From: Hydractinia symbiolongicarpus
Lineage: Eukaryota > Cnidaria > Hydrozoa > Anthoathecata > Hydractiniidae
Assembly (NCBI RefSeq): GCF_029227915.1
Contig: NC_079884.1
Location: 30,444,001-30,508,000 of the forward strand
Length of the DNA: 64,000 bases
Direction of reading: 5' to 3'
In this document: one piece after another, positions 12,371 through 25,080 of the stretch
How positions within the stretch are numbered: position 1 is the stretch's first letter
How the letters are laid out: every line of letters starts with the position of its first letter
Made by a program: the position numbers and the translations under genes
Notes under the pieces: generated by a model
Told to the model about the DNA's origin: nothing
The model's input: only the letters and a program-made list of their open reading frames with translations
Database searches by the model: none

Positions 12371-15300
12371 GTAGTTCTTAACAATGTTTTCATTTTTGAT
12401 GAGACGCTGAATAAAAGAAGTATAATCGACGGCAAACGAAAACCCGCCATTTCCCGTAAACCCCGGACTCGGCCCGTATAGTCAAAAGTATACAAAGAAA
12501 GTGCCCAGGGAGTAAACTCATTTCCGGAACGATTTTTTAAATTATTATTTCACCACTAAAACCCATGAGACTTGTAGTTTTTAAAAATGTTTTCATTTTT
12601 GATGAGACGCTGAATAAAGGAAGTTTAATCGCCGGTAAACGAAAACCCGCGATTTCCCGTAAATCCCGGACTCAGCCCGTATAGTCAAAAGTATACAAAG
12701 AAAGTACCCAGGGAGTAAACTCATTTCCCGAACGATTTTTTAAATTATTTTTTCACCACTAGAACGTATGAGACTTGTAGTTTTCAGAAATGTTTTCATT
12801 TTTGATGAGACGCTTAATGAATGTGGTTTAATCGCCGGCAAACCAAAACCCGCAATTTTCCGTAAATCCCGGACTCAGCCCGTATAGTCAAATGTATACA
12901 AAGAAAGTACCTGTGAGTAAACTCATTTCCAAAACGATTTTTTAAATTATCTTTTCACCACTAAAACGCATGAGACTTGTAGTTTTTAAAAATGTTTTCA
13001 TTTTTGATGAGACGCTGAATAAAAGAAGTTTAATCGACGACAAACGACAACCCGCCATTTCCCGTAAACCCCGGACTCGGCCCGTATAGTCAAAAGTATA
13101 CAAAGAAAGTACCCAGGGAGTAAACTCATTTCCCGAACGATTTTTTGAATTATTATTTCACCAGTAAAACGCATGAGACTTGTAGTTTACAAAAGTATTT
13201 TCATTTTTGATGAGACGCTGAATAAAAGAGGTTTAATCGCCGGCACACGAAAACCCGCGATTTCCCGTAAATCCCGGACTCGGCCCGTATAGTCAAGAGT
13301 ATACAAAGAAAGTACCCAGGAAGTAAACTCATTTCCAAAACGATTTTTTTAATTATCTTTTCACCACTAAAACGCATGAGACTTGTAGTTTTTAAAAATG
13401 TTTTCATTTTTGATGAGACGCTGAATAAAAGAAGTTTAATCGACGGCAAACGAAAACCCGCCATTTCCCGTAAACCCCGGACTCGGCCCGTATAGTCAAA
13501 AGTATACAAAGAAAGTACCCAGGGAGTAAACTCATTTCCCGAACGATTTTTTGAAATATTATTTCACCAGTAAAGCCCATGAGACTTGTAGTTTTTAAAA
13601 ATGTTTTCATTTTTGATGAGACGCTGAATAAAGGAAGTTTAATCGCCGGTAAACGAAAACCCGCGATTTCCCGCAAATCCCGGACTCAGCCCGTATAGTC
13701 AAAAGTATACAAAGAAAGTACCCAGGGAGTTATCTCATTTCCCGAACGATTTTTTAAATTATTTTTTCACCACTAAAACGTATGAGACTTGTAGTTCTTA
13801 ACAATGTTTTCATTTTTGATGAGACGCTGAATAAAAGAAGTATAATCGACGGCAAACGAAAACCCGCCATTTCCCGTAAACCCCGGACTCGGCCCGTATA
13901 GTCAAAAGTATACAAAGAAAGTGCCCAGGGAGTAAACTCATTTCCGGAACGATTTTTTAAATTATTATTTCACCACTAAAACCCATGAGACTTGTAGTTT
14001 TTAAAAATGTTTTCATTTTTGATGAGACGCTGAATAAAGGAAGTTTAATCGCCGGTAAACGAAAACCCGCGATTTCCCGTAAATCCCGGACTCAGCCCGT
14101 ATAGTCAAAAGTATACAAAGAAAGTACCCAGGGAGTAAACTCATTTCCCGAACGATTTTTTAAATTATTTTTTCACCACTAGAACGTATGAGACTTGTAG
14201 TTTTCAGAAATGTTTTCATTTTTGATGAGACGCTTAATGAATGTGGTTTAATCGCCGGCAAACCAAAACCCGCAATTTTCCGTAAATCCCGGACTCAGCC
14301 CGTATAGTCAAATGTATACAAAGAAAGTACCCAGGGAGTAAATTCATTTCCCGAACGATTTTTTAAATTATTTTTTCACCACTAAAACGTAAAAGACTTG
14401 TAGTTTTCAGAAATGTTTTCATTTTTGATGAGACGCTGAATAAAAGAAGTTTAATCGACGGCAAACAAAAACCCGCCATTTCCCGTAAACCCCGGACTCG
14501 GCCCGTATAGTCAAAAGTATACAAAGAAAGTACCCAGGGAGTAAACTCATTTCCCGAACGATTTTTTAAATTATTATTTCACCACTATAACCCATGAGAC
14601 TTGTAGTTTTTAAAAATGTTTTCATTTTTGATGAGACGCTGAATAAAGGAAGTTTAATCGCCGGTAAACGAAAACCCGCGATTTCCCGTAAATCCCGGAC
14701 TCAGCCCGTATAGTCAAAAGTATACAAAGAAAGTACCCAGGGAGTAAACTAATTTCCCGAACGATTTTTTAAATTATTTTTTCACCACTAGAACGTATGA
14801 GACTTGTAGTTTTCAGAAATGTTTTCATTTTTGATGAGACGCTTAATGAATGTGGTTTAATCGCCGGCAAACCAAAACCCGCAATTTTCCGTAAATCCCG
14901 GACTCAGCCCGTATAGTCAAATGTATACAAAGAAAGTACCCAGGGAGTAAATTCATTTCCCGAACGATTTTTTAAATTATTTTTTCACCACTAAAACGTA
15001 AGAGACTTGTAGTTTTCAGAAATGTTTTCATTTTTGATGAGACGCTGAATAAAAGAAGTTTAATCGACGGCAAACGAAAACCCGCCATTTCCCGTAAACC
15101 CCTGACTCGGCCCGTATAGTCAAAAGTATACAAAGAAAGTACCCAGGGAGTAAACTCATTTCCCGAACGATTTTTTAAATTATTATTTTACCACTAAAAC
15201 CCATGAGACTTGTAGTTTTTAAAAATGTTTTCATTTTTGATAAGACGCTGAATAAAGGAAGTTTAATCGCCGGTAAACGAAAACCCGCGATTTCCCGTAA

Positions 15301-15930
15301 ATCCCGGACTCAGCCCGTATAGTCAAAAGTATACAAAGAAAGTACCCAGGGAGTAAACTCATTTCCCGAACGATTTTTTAAATTATTTTTTCACCACTAG
15401 AACGTATGAGACTTGTAGTTTTCAGAAATGTTTTCATTTTTGATGAGACGCTTAATGAATGTGGTTTAATCGCCGGCAAACCAAAACCCGCAATTTTCCG
15501 TAAATCCCGGACTCAGCCCGTATAGTCAAATGTATACAAAGAAAGTACCCAGGGAGTAAATTCATTTCCCGAACGATTTTTTAAATTATTTTTTCACCAC
15601 TAAAACGTAAGAGACTTGTAGTTTTTAGAAATGTTTTCATTTTTGATGAGACGCTGAATAAAAGAAGTTTAATCGACGGCAAACGAAAACCCGCCATTTC
15701 CCGTAAACCCCTGACTCGGCCCGTATAGTCAAAAGTATACAAAGAAAGTACCCAGGGAGTAAACTCATTTCCCGAACGATTTTTTAAATTATTATTTTAC
15801 CACTAAAACCCATGAGACTTGTAGTTTTTAAAAATGTTTTCATTTTTGATAAGACGCTGAATAAAGGAAGTTTAATCGCTGGTAAACGAAAACCCGCGAT
15901 TTCCCGTAAATCCCGGACTCAGCCCGTATA
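12371..15930 (-). repeat. Trimer higher-order repeat (609 bp) beside a 1420-bp duplication
   Basis: The uncommon AGAACGTATG variant lies at 14181, 14790 and 15399, two steps of exactly 609 bp (3 monomers). The CGGACTCAGC core with CAAATGTATAC and the AATTCATTTC variant lies at about 14291, 14900 and 15509. To the left, GTAGTTCTTA occurs at 12371 and 13791, and AGAACGTATG at 12761 and 14181, both 1420 bp apart. About 540 bp (12371-12910) was therefore copied to 13791-14330 as part of a 7-monomer period. Confidence 0.85.
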
Positions 15931-18260
15931 GTCAAATGTATACAAAGAAAGTACCCAGGGAGTAAATTCATTTCCCGAAGGATTTTTTAAATTATTTTTT
16001 CACCACTAAAACGTATGAGACTTGTAGTTTTCAGAAATGTTTTCATTTTTGATGAGACGCTTAATGAATGTGGTTTAATCGCCGGCAAACGAAAACCCGC
16101 GATTTTCCGTAAATCCCGGGCTTGGCCCGTATAGTCGAATGTATACAAAGAAAGTACCCTGTGTGTAAACTCATTTCCAAAACGATTTTTTAAATTATCT
16201 TTTCACCACTAAAACGCATGAGACTTGTAGTTTTTAAAAATGTTTTCATTTTTGATGAGACGCTGAATAAAAGAAGTTTAATCGACGGCAAACGAAAACC
16301 CGCGATTTCCCGTAAATCCCGGACTCAGCCCGTATAGTCAAAAGTATACGAAGAAAGTACCCAGGGAGTAAACTCATTTCCCGAACGATTTTTTAAATTA
16401 TTTTTTCACCACTAGAACGTATGAGACTTGTAGTTTTCAGAAATGTTTTCATTTTTGATGAGACGCTTAATGAATGTGGTTTAATCGCCGGCAAACCAAA
16501 ACCCGCAATTTTCCGTAAATCCCGGACTCAGCCCGTATAGTCAAATGTATACAAAGAAAGTACCCAGGGAGTAAATTCATTTCCCGAACGATTTTTTAAA
16601 TTATTTTTTCACCACTAAAACGTAAGAGACTTGTAGTTTTCAGAAATGTTTTAATTTTTGATGAGACGCTGAATAAAAGAAGTTTAATCGACGGCAAACG
16701 AAAACCCGCCATTTCCCGTAAACCCCTGACTCGGCCCGTATAGTCAAAAGTATACAAAGAAAGTACCCAGGGAGTAAACTCATTTCCCGAACGATTTTTT
16801 AAATTATTATTTTACCACTAAAACCCATGAGACTTGTAGTTTTTAAAAATGTTTTCATTTTTGATAAGACGCTGAATAAAGGAAGTTTAATCGCTGGTAA
16901 ACGAAAACCCGCGATTTCCCGTAAATCCCGGACTCAGCCCGTATAGTCAAATGTATACAAAGAAAGTACCCAGGGAGTAAATTCATTTCCCGAAGGATTT
17001 TTTAAATTACTTTTCACCACTAAAACGTATGAGACTTGTAGTTTTCAGAAATGTTTTCATTTTTGATGAGACGCTTAATGAATGTGGTTTAATCGCCGGC
17101 AAACGAAAACCCGCGATTTTCCGTAAATCCCGGGCTTGGCCCGTATAGTCGAATGTATACAAAGAAAGTACCCTGTGTGTAAACTCATTTCCAAAACGAT
17201 TTTTTCAATTATCTTTTCACCACTAAAACGCATGAGACTTGTAGTTTTTAAAAATGTTTTCATTTTTGATGAGACGCTGAATAAAAGAAGTTTAATCGAC
17301 GGCAAACGAAAACCCGCCATTTCCTGTAAACCCCGGACTCGGCCCGTATAGTCAAAAGTATACCAAGAAAGTACCCAGGGCGTAAACTCATTTCCCGAAC
17401 AATTTTTTGAATTATTATTTCACAGGTAAAGCCCATGAGACTTGTAGTTTTTAAAAATGTTTTCATTTTTGATGATACGCTGAATAAAGGAAGTTTAATC
17501 GCCGGTAAACGAAAACCCGCGATTTCCCGTAAATCCCGGACTCAGCCCGTATAGTCAAAAGTATACAAAGAAAGTACCCAGGGAGTTATCTCATTTCCCG
17601 AACGATTTTTTAAATTATTTTTTCACCACTAAAACGTATGAGACTTGTAGTTTTCAGAAATGTTTTCATTTTTGATGAGACATTTAATGAAAGTCGTTTA
17701 ATCGCCGGCAAACGAAAACCCAAGATTTCCCGTAAATCCCGGACTTGGCTCGTATAGTCGAATGTATACAAAGAAAGTACCCAGGGAGTAAACTCATTTC
17801 CCGAACGATTTTTTAAATTATTTTTTCACCACTAAAACCCATGAGACTTGTAGTTTTTAAAAATGTTTTCATTTTTGATGAGACGCTGAATAAAGGAAGT
17901 TTAATCGCCGGTAAACGAAAACCCGCGATTTCCTGTAAATCCCGGACTCAGCCTGATAGTCAAATGTATACAAAGAAAGTACCCAGGGAGTAAATTCATT
18001 TACCGAACGATTTTTTAAATTATTTTTTCACCACTAAAACGTATGAGACTTGTAGTTTTCAGAAATGTTTTCATTTTTGATGAGACGCTTAATGAATGTG
18101 GTTTAATCGCCGGCAAACGAAAACCCGCGATTTTCCGTAAATTCCGGGCTTGGCCCGTATAGTCGAATGTATACAAAAAAAGTACCCTGTGTGTAAACTC
18201 ATTTCCAAAACAATTTTTTAAATTATATTTTCACCACTAAAACGCATGAGACTTGTAGTT

Positions 18261-21098
18261 TTTAAAAATGTTTTCATTTTTGATGAGACGCTGAATAAAA
18301 GAAGTTTAATCGACGGCAAACGAAAACCCGCCATTTCCCGTAAACCCCGGACTCGGCCCGTATAGTCAAAAGTATACAAAGAAAGTACCCAGGGAGTAAA
18401 CTCATTTCCCGAACGATTTTTTAACTTATTATTTCACCACTAAAACCCATGAGACTTGTAGTTTTTAAAAATGTTTTCATTTTTGATGAGACGCTGAATA
18501 AAGGAAGTTTAATCGCCGGTAAACGAAAACCCGCGATTTCCCGTAAATCCCGGACTCAGCCCGTGTAGTCCAAAGTATGCAAAGAAAGTACCCAGGGAGT
18601 AAACTCATTTCCCAAACGATTTTTTAAATTATTTTTTCACCACTAAAACGTATGAGACTTGTAGTTTTCAGAAATATGTTCATTTTTGATGAGACATTAA
18701 ATGAAAGTGGTTTAATCGCCGGCAAACGAAAACCCGCGATTTCCCGTAAATCCCGGACTCGGCCCGTATAGTCAAAAGTAAACAAAGAAAGTACCCAGGG
18801 AGTAAACTCATTTCCCGAACGATTTTTTAAATTATTTTTTCACCACTAAAACGCATGAGACTTGTAGTTTTTAAAAATGTTTTCACTTTTGATGAGACGC
18901 TAAATGAAAGGGGTCTAATCGCCGGCAAAGAAAACCCGCGATTTCCCGTAAATCCCGGGCTTGGCCCGTATAGTCGAATGTATACAAAGAAAGTACCCAG
19001 GGAGTAAACTCATTTCCCAAACGATTTTTAAATTATTATGTCACCACTAAAACGCATGAGACTTGTAGTTTTTAAAAGTGTTTTCATTTTTGATGAGACG
19101 CTGAGTAAAAGAGGTTTAATCGCCGGCAAACGAAAACCCGCGATTTCCCGTAAATCCCGGACTCAGCCCGTATAGTCAAAAGTAAACAAAGAAAGTACCC
19201 AGGGAGTAAACTGATTTCCCGAACGATTTTTTAAATTATTTTTTCACCACTAAAACGTATGAGACTTGTAGTTTTCAGAAATGTTTTCATTTTTGACGAG
19301 ACGCCTAATGAATGTGGTTTAATCGCCGGCAAACCAAAACCCGCAATTTTCCGTAAATCCCGGACTCAGCCCGTATAGTCAAATGTATACAAAGAAAGTA
19401 CCCAGGGAGTAAATTCATTTACCGAACGATTTTTTAAACTAATTTTTCACCACTAAAACGTAAGAGACTTGTAGTTTTCAGAAATGTTTTCATTTTTGAT
19501 GAGACGCTGAATAAAAGAAGTTTAATCGACGGCAAACGAAAACCCGCCATTTCCCGTAAACCCCGGACTCGGCCCGTATAGTCAAAAGTATACAAAGAAA
19601 GTACCCTGGGAGTAAACTCATTTCCCGAACGATTTTTTAAATTATTATTTTACCACTAAAACCCATGAGACTTGTAGTTTTTAAAAATGTTTTCATTTTT
19701 GATGAGACGCTGAATAAAAGAAGTTTAATCGACGGCAAACGAAAACCCGCCATTTCCCGTAAACCCCGGACTCGGCCCGTATAGTCAAAAGTATACAAAG
19801 AAAGTACCCAGGGAGTAAACTCATTTCCCGAACGATTTTTTAACTTATTATTTCACCACTAAAACCCATGAGACTTGTAGTTTTTAAAAATGTTTTCATT
19901 TTTGATGAGACGCTGAATAAAGGAAGTTTAATCGCCGGTAAACGAAAACCCGCGATTTCCCGTAAATCCCGGACTCAGCCCGTGTAGTCCAAAGTATGCA
20001 AAGAAAGTACCCAGGGAGTAAACTCATTTCCCAAACGATTTTTTAAATTATTTTTTCACCACTAAAACGTATGAGACTTGTAGTTTTCAGAAATATGTTC
20101 ATTTTTGATGAGACATTAAATGAAAGTGGTTTAATCGCCGGCAAACGAAAACCCGCGATTTCCCGTAAATCCCGGACTCGGCCCGTATAGTCAAAAGTAA
20201 ACAAAGAAAGTACCCAGGGAGTAAACTCATTTCCCGAACGATTTTTTAAATTATTTTTTCACCACTAAAACGCATGAGACTTGTAGTTTTTAAAAATGTT
20301 TTCACTTTTGATGAGACGCTAAATGAAAGGGGTCTAATCGCCGGCAAAGAAAACCCGCGATTTCCCGTAAATCCCGGGCTTGGCCCGTATAGTCGAATGT
20401 ATACAAAGAAAGTACCCAGGGAGTAAACTCATTTCCCAAACGATTTTTAAATTATTATGTCACCACTAAAACGCATGAGACTTGTAGTTTTTAAAAGTGT
20501 TTTCATTTTTGATGAGACGCTGAGTAAAAGAGGTTTAATCGCCGGCAAACGAAAACCCGCGATTTCCCGTAAATCCCGGACTCAGCCCGTATAGTCAAAA
20601 GTAAACAAAGAAAGTACCCAGGGAGTAAACTGATTTCCCGAACGATTTTTTAAATTATTTTTTCACCACTAAAACGTATGAGACTTGTAGTTTTCAGAAA
20701 TGTTTTCATTTTTGACGAGACGCCTAATGAATGTGGTTTAATCGCCGGCAAACCAAAACCCGCAATTTTCCGTAAATCCCGGACTCAGCCCGTATAGTCA
20801 AATGTATACAAAGAAAGTACCCAGGGAGTAAATTCATTTACCGAACGATTTTTTAAACTAATTTTTCACCACTAAAACGTAAGAGACTTGTAGTTTTCAG
20901 AAATGTTTTCATTTTTGATGAGACGCTGAATAAAAGAAGTTTAATCGACGGCAAACGAAAACCCGCCATTTCCCGTAAACCCCGGACTCGGCCCGTATAG
21001 TCAAAAGTATACAAAGAAAGTACCCTGGGAGTAAACTCATTTCCCGAACGATTTTTTAAATTATTATTTTACCACTAAAACCCATGAGACTTGTAGTT
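18261..21098 (-). repeat. Higher-order repeat, 7 monomers (1419 bp), two near-identical copies
   Basis: Copies are 18261-19679 and 19680-21098. Every private variant I checked is shared at the same offset: CGTGTAGTCC (18562/19981), GAAATATGTTC, AGTAAACAAAG, GGCAAAGAAAAC, GCTGAGTAAAAG and TTTAAACTAA. The period is 2 bp short of 7x203 because two members carry 1-bp deletions. I found no difference between the copies by eye, making this the clearest recent tandem duplication in the first 23 kb. Confidence 0.88.
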
Positions 21099-23439
21099 TT
21101 TAAAAATGTTTTCATTTTTGATGAGACGCTGAATAAAGTAAGTTTAATCGCCGGTAAACGAAAACCCGCGATTTCCCGTAAATCCCGGACTCAGCCCGTA
21201 TAGTAAAATGTATACAAAGAAAGTACCCAGGGAGTAAATTCATTTACCGAACGATTTTTTAAATTATTTTTTCACCACTAAAACGTATGAGACTTGTAGT
21301 TTTCAGAAATGTTTTCATTTTTGATGAGACGCTTAATGAATGTGGTTTAATCGCCTGCAAACGAAAACCCGCGATTTTCCGTAAATCCCGGGCTTGGCCC
21401 GTATAGTCGAATGTATTCAAAGAAAGTACCCTGTGTGTAAACTCATTTCCAAAACGATTTTTTAAATTATATTTTCACCACTAAAACGCATGAGACTTGT
21501 AGTTTTTAAAAATGTTTTCATTTTTGATGAGACGCTGAATAAAAGAAGTTTAATCGACGGCAAACGAAAACCCGCCATTTCCCGTAAACCCCGGACTCGG
21601 CCAGTATAGTCAAAAGTATACAAAGAAAGTACCCAGGGAGTAAACTCATTTCCCGAACGATTTTTTAAATTATTATTTCACCACTAAAACCCATGAGACT
21701 TGTAGTTTTTTAAAATGTTTTCATTTTTGATGAGACGCTGAATAAAGGAAGTTTAATCGCCGGTAAACAAAAACCCGCGATTTCCCGTAAATCCCGGACT
21801 CAGCCCGTATAGTCAAAAGTATACAAAGAAAGTACCCAGGGAGTAAACTCATTTCCCAAACGATTTTTTAAATTATTTTTTCACCACTAAAACGTATGAG
21901 ACTTGTAGTTTTCAGAAATGTTTTCATTTTTGATGAGACATTTAATGAAAATGGTTTAATCGCCGGCAAACGAAAACCTGCGATTTCCCGTAAATCCCGG
22001 GCTTGGCTCGTATAGTCGAATGTATACAAAGAAAGTACCCAGGGAGTAAACTCATTTCCCGAACGATTTTTTAAATTATTTTTTTACCACTAAAACGCAT
22101 GAGACTTGTAGTTTTCAAAAATGTTTTCATTTTTGATGAGACGCTAAATGAAAGGGGTTTAATCGCCGGCAAAGAAAACCCGCCATTTCCCGTAAATCCC
22201 GGGCTTGGCCCGTATAGTCGAATGTATACAAAGAAAGTACCCAGGGAGTAAACTCATTTCCCAAACGATTTTTTAAATTATTATGTCACCACTAAAACGC
22301 ATGAGACTTGTAGTTTTCAAAAGTGTTTTCATTTTTGATGAGACGCTGAATACAAGAGGTTTAATCGCCGGCAAACGAAAACCCGCGATTTCCCGTAAAT
22401 CCCGGGCTTGGCCCGTATAGTCGAATGTATACAAAGAAAGTACCCTGTGTGTAAACTCATTTCCAAAACGATTTTTTAAATTATATTTTCACCACTAAAA
22501 CGCATGAGACTTGTAGTTTTTAAAAATGTTTTCATTTTTGATGAGACGCTGAATAAAAGAAGTTTAATCGACGGCAAACGAAAACCCGCCATTTCCCGTA
22601 AACCCCGGACTCGGCCCGTATAGTCAAAAGTATACAAAGAAAGTACCCAGGGAGTAAACTCATTTCCCGAACGATTTTTTAAATTATTATTTCACCACTA
22701 AAACCCATGAGACTTGTAGTTTTTAAAAATGTTTTCATTTTTGATGAGACGCTGAATAAAGGAAGTTTAATCGCCGGTAAACAAAAACCCGCGATTTCCC
22801 GTAAATCCCGGACTCAGCCCGTATAGTCAAAAGTATACAAAGAAAGTACCCAGGGAGTAAACTCATTTCCCGAACGATTTTTTAAATTATTTTTTCACCA
22901 CTAAAACGTATGAGACTTGTAGTTTTCAGAAATGTTTTCATTTTTGATGAGACATTTAATGAAAATGGTTTAATCGCCGGCAAACGAAAACCTGCGATTT
23001 CCCGTAAATCCCTGGCTTGGCTCGTATAGTCGAATGTATACAAAGAAAGTACCCAGGGAGTAAACTCACTTCCCGAACGATTTTTTAAATTATTTTTTCA
23101 CCACTAAAACGCATGAGACTTGTAGTTTTCAAAAATGTTTTCATTTTTGATGAGACGCTAAATGAAAGGGGTTTAATCGCCGGCAAAGAAAACCCGCGAT
23201 TTCCCGTAAATCCCGGGCTTGGCCCGTATAGTCGAATGTATACAAAGAAAGTACCCAGGGAGTAAACTCATTTCCCAAACGATTATTTAAATTATAATGT
23301 CACCACTAAAACGCATGAGACTTGTAGTATTCAAAAGTGTTTTCATTTTTGATGAGACGCTGAATAAAAGAGGTTTAATCGCCGGCAAACGAAAACCCGC
23401 GATTTCCCGTAAATCCCGGACTCGGCCCGTATAGTCAAA

Positions 23440-25080
23440 AGTATACAAAGAAAGTACCCAGGGAGTAAACTCATTTCCCGAACGATTTTTTAAATTATTT
23501 TTTCACCACTAAAACGTATGAGACTTGTAGTTTTCAGAAATGTTTTCATTTTTGATGAGACATTTAATGAAAATGGTTTAATCGCCGGCAAACGAAAACC
23601 TGCGATTTCCCGTAAATCCCGGGCTTGGCTCGTATAGTCGAATGTATACAAAGAAAGTACCCAGGGAGTAAACTCATTTCCCGAACGATTTTTTAAATTA
23701 TTTTTTCACCACTAAAACGCATGAGACTTGTAGTTTTCAAAAATGTTTTCATTTTTGATGAGACGCTAAATGAAAGGGGTTTAATCGCCGGCAAAGAAAA
23801 CCCGCGATTTCCCGTAAATCCCGGGCTTGGCCCGTATAGTCGAATGTATACAAAGAAAGTACCCAGGGAGTAAACTCATTTCCCAAACGATTTTTTAAAT
23901 TATATTTTCACCACTAAAACGCATGAGACTTGTAGTTTTTAAAAATGTTTTCATTTTTGATGAGACGCTGAATAAAAGAAGTTTAATCGACGGCAAACGA
24001 AAACCCGCCATTTCCCGTAAACCCCGGACTCGGCCCGTATAGTCAAAAGTATACAAAGAAAGTACCCAGGGAGTAAACTCATTTCCCGAACGATTTTTTA
24101 AATTATTATTTCACCACTAAAACCCATGAGACTTGTAGTATTTAAAAATGTTTTCATTTTTGATGAGACGCTGAATAAAGGAAGTTTAATCGCCGGTAAA
24201 CAAAAACCCGCGATTTCCCGTAAATCCCGGACTCAGCCCGTATAGTCAAAAGTATACAAAGAAAGTACCCAGGGAGTAAACTCATTTCCCGAACGATTTT
24301 TTAAATTATTTTTTCACCACTAAAACGTATGAGACTTGTAGTTTTCAGAAATGTTTTCATTTTTGATGAGACATTTAATGAAAATGGTTTAATCGCCGGC
24401 AAACGAAAACCTGCGATTTCCCGTAAATCCCGGGCTTGGCTCGTATAGTCGAATGTATACAAAGAAAGTACCCAGGGAGTAAACTCATTTCCCGAACGAT
24501 TTTTTAAATTATTTTTTCACCACTAAAACGCATGAGACTTGTAGTTTTCAAAAATGTTTTCATTTTTGATGAGACGCTAAATGAAAGGGGTTTAATCGCC
24601 GGCAAAGAAAACCCGCGATTTCCCGTAAATCCCGGGCTTGGCCCGTATAGTCGAATGTATACAAAGAAAGTACCCAGGGAGTAAACTCATTTCCCAAACG
24701 ATTTTTTAAATTATATTTTCACCACTAAAACGCATGAGACTTGTAGTTTTTAAAAATGTTTTCATTTTTGATGAGACGCTGAATAAAAGAAGTTTAATCG
24801 ACGGCAAACGAAAACCCGCCATTTCCCGTAAACCCCGGACTCGGCCCGTATAGTCAAAAGTATACAAAGAAAGTACCCAGGGAGTAAACTCATTTCCCGA
24901 ACGATTTTTTAAATTATTATTTCACCACTAAAACCCATGAGACTTGTAGTATTTAAAAATGTTTTCATTTTTGATGAGACGCTGAATAAAGGAAGTTTAA
25001 TCGCCGGTAAACAAAAACCCGCGATTTCCCGTAAATCCCGGACTCAGCCCGTATAGTCAAAAGTATACAAAGAAAGTACC
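23440..25080 (-). repeat. Higher-order repeat, 4 monomers (811 bp), two copies
   Basis: ACTTGTAGTA followed by TTTAAAAATG occurs at 24131 and 24942, and the ACATTTAATGAAAATGG monomer at 23560 and 24371, both 811 bp apart. The period is 1 bp short of 4x203 because one member is the GGCAAAGAAAAC 202-bp class. The corresponding part of the second super-repeat (about 43.7-44.5 kb) has only one such unit, so this tetramer was gained in one super-repeat copy or lost in the other. Confidence 0.8.
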
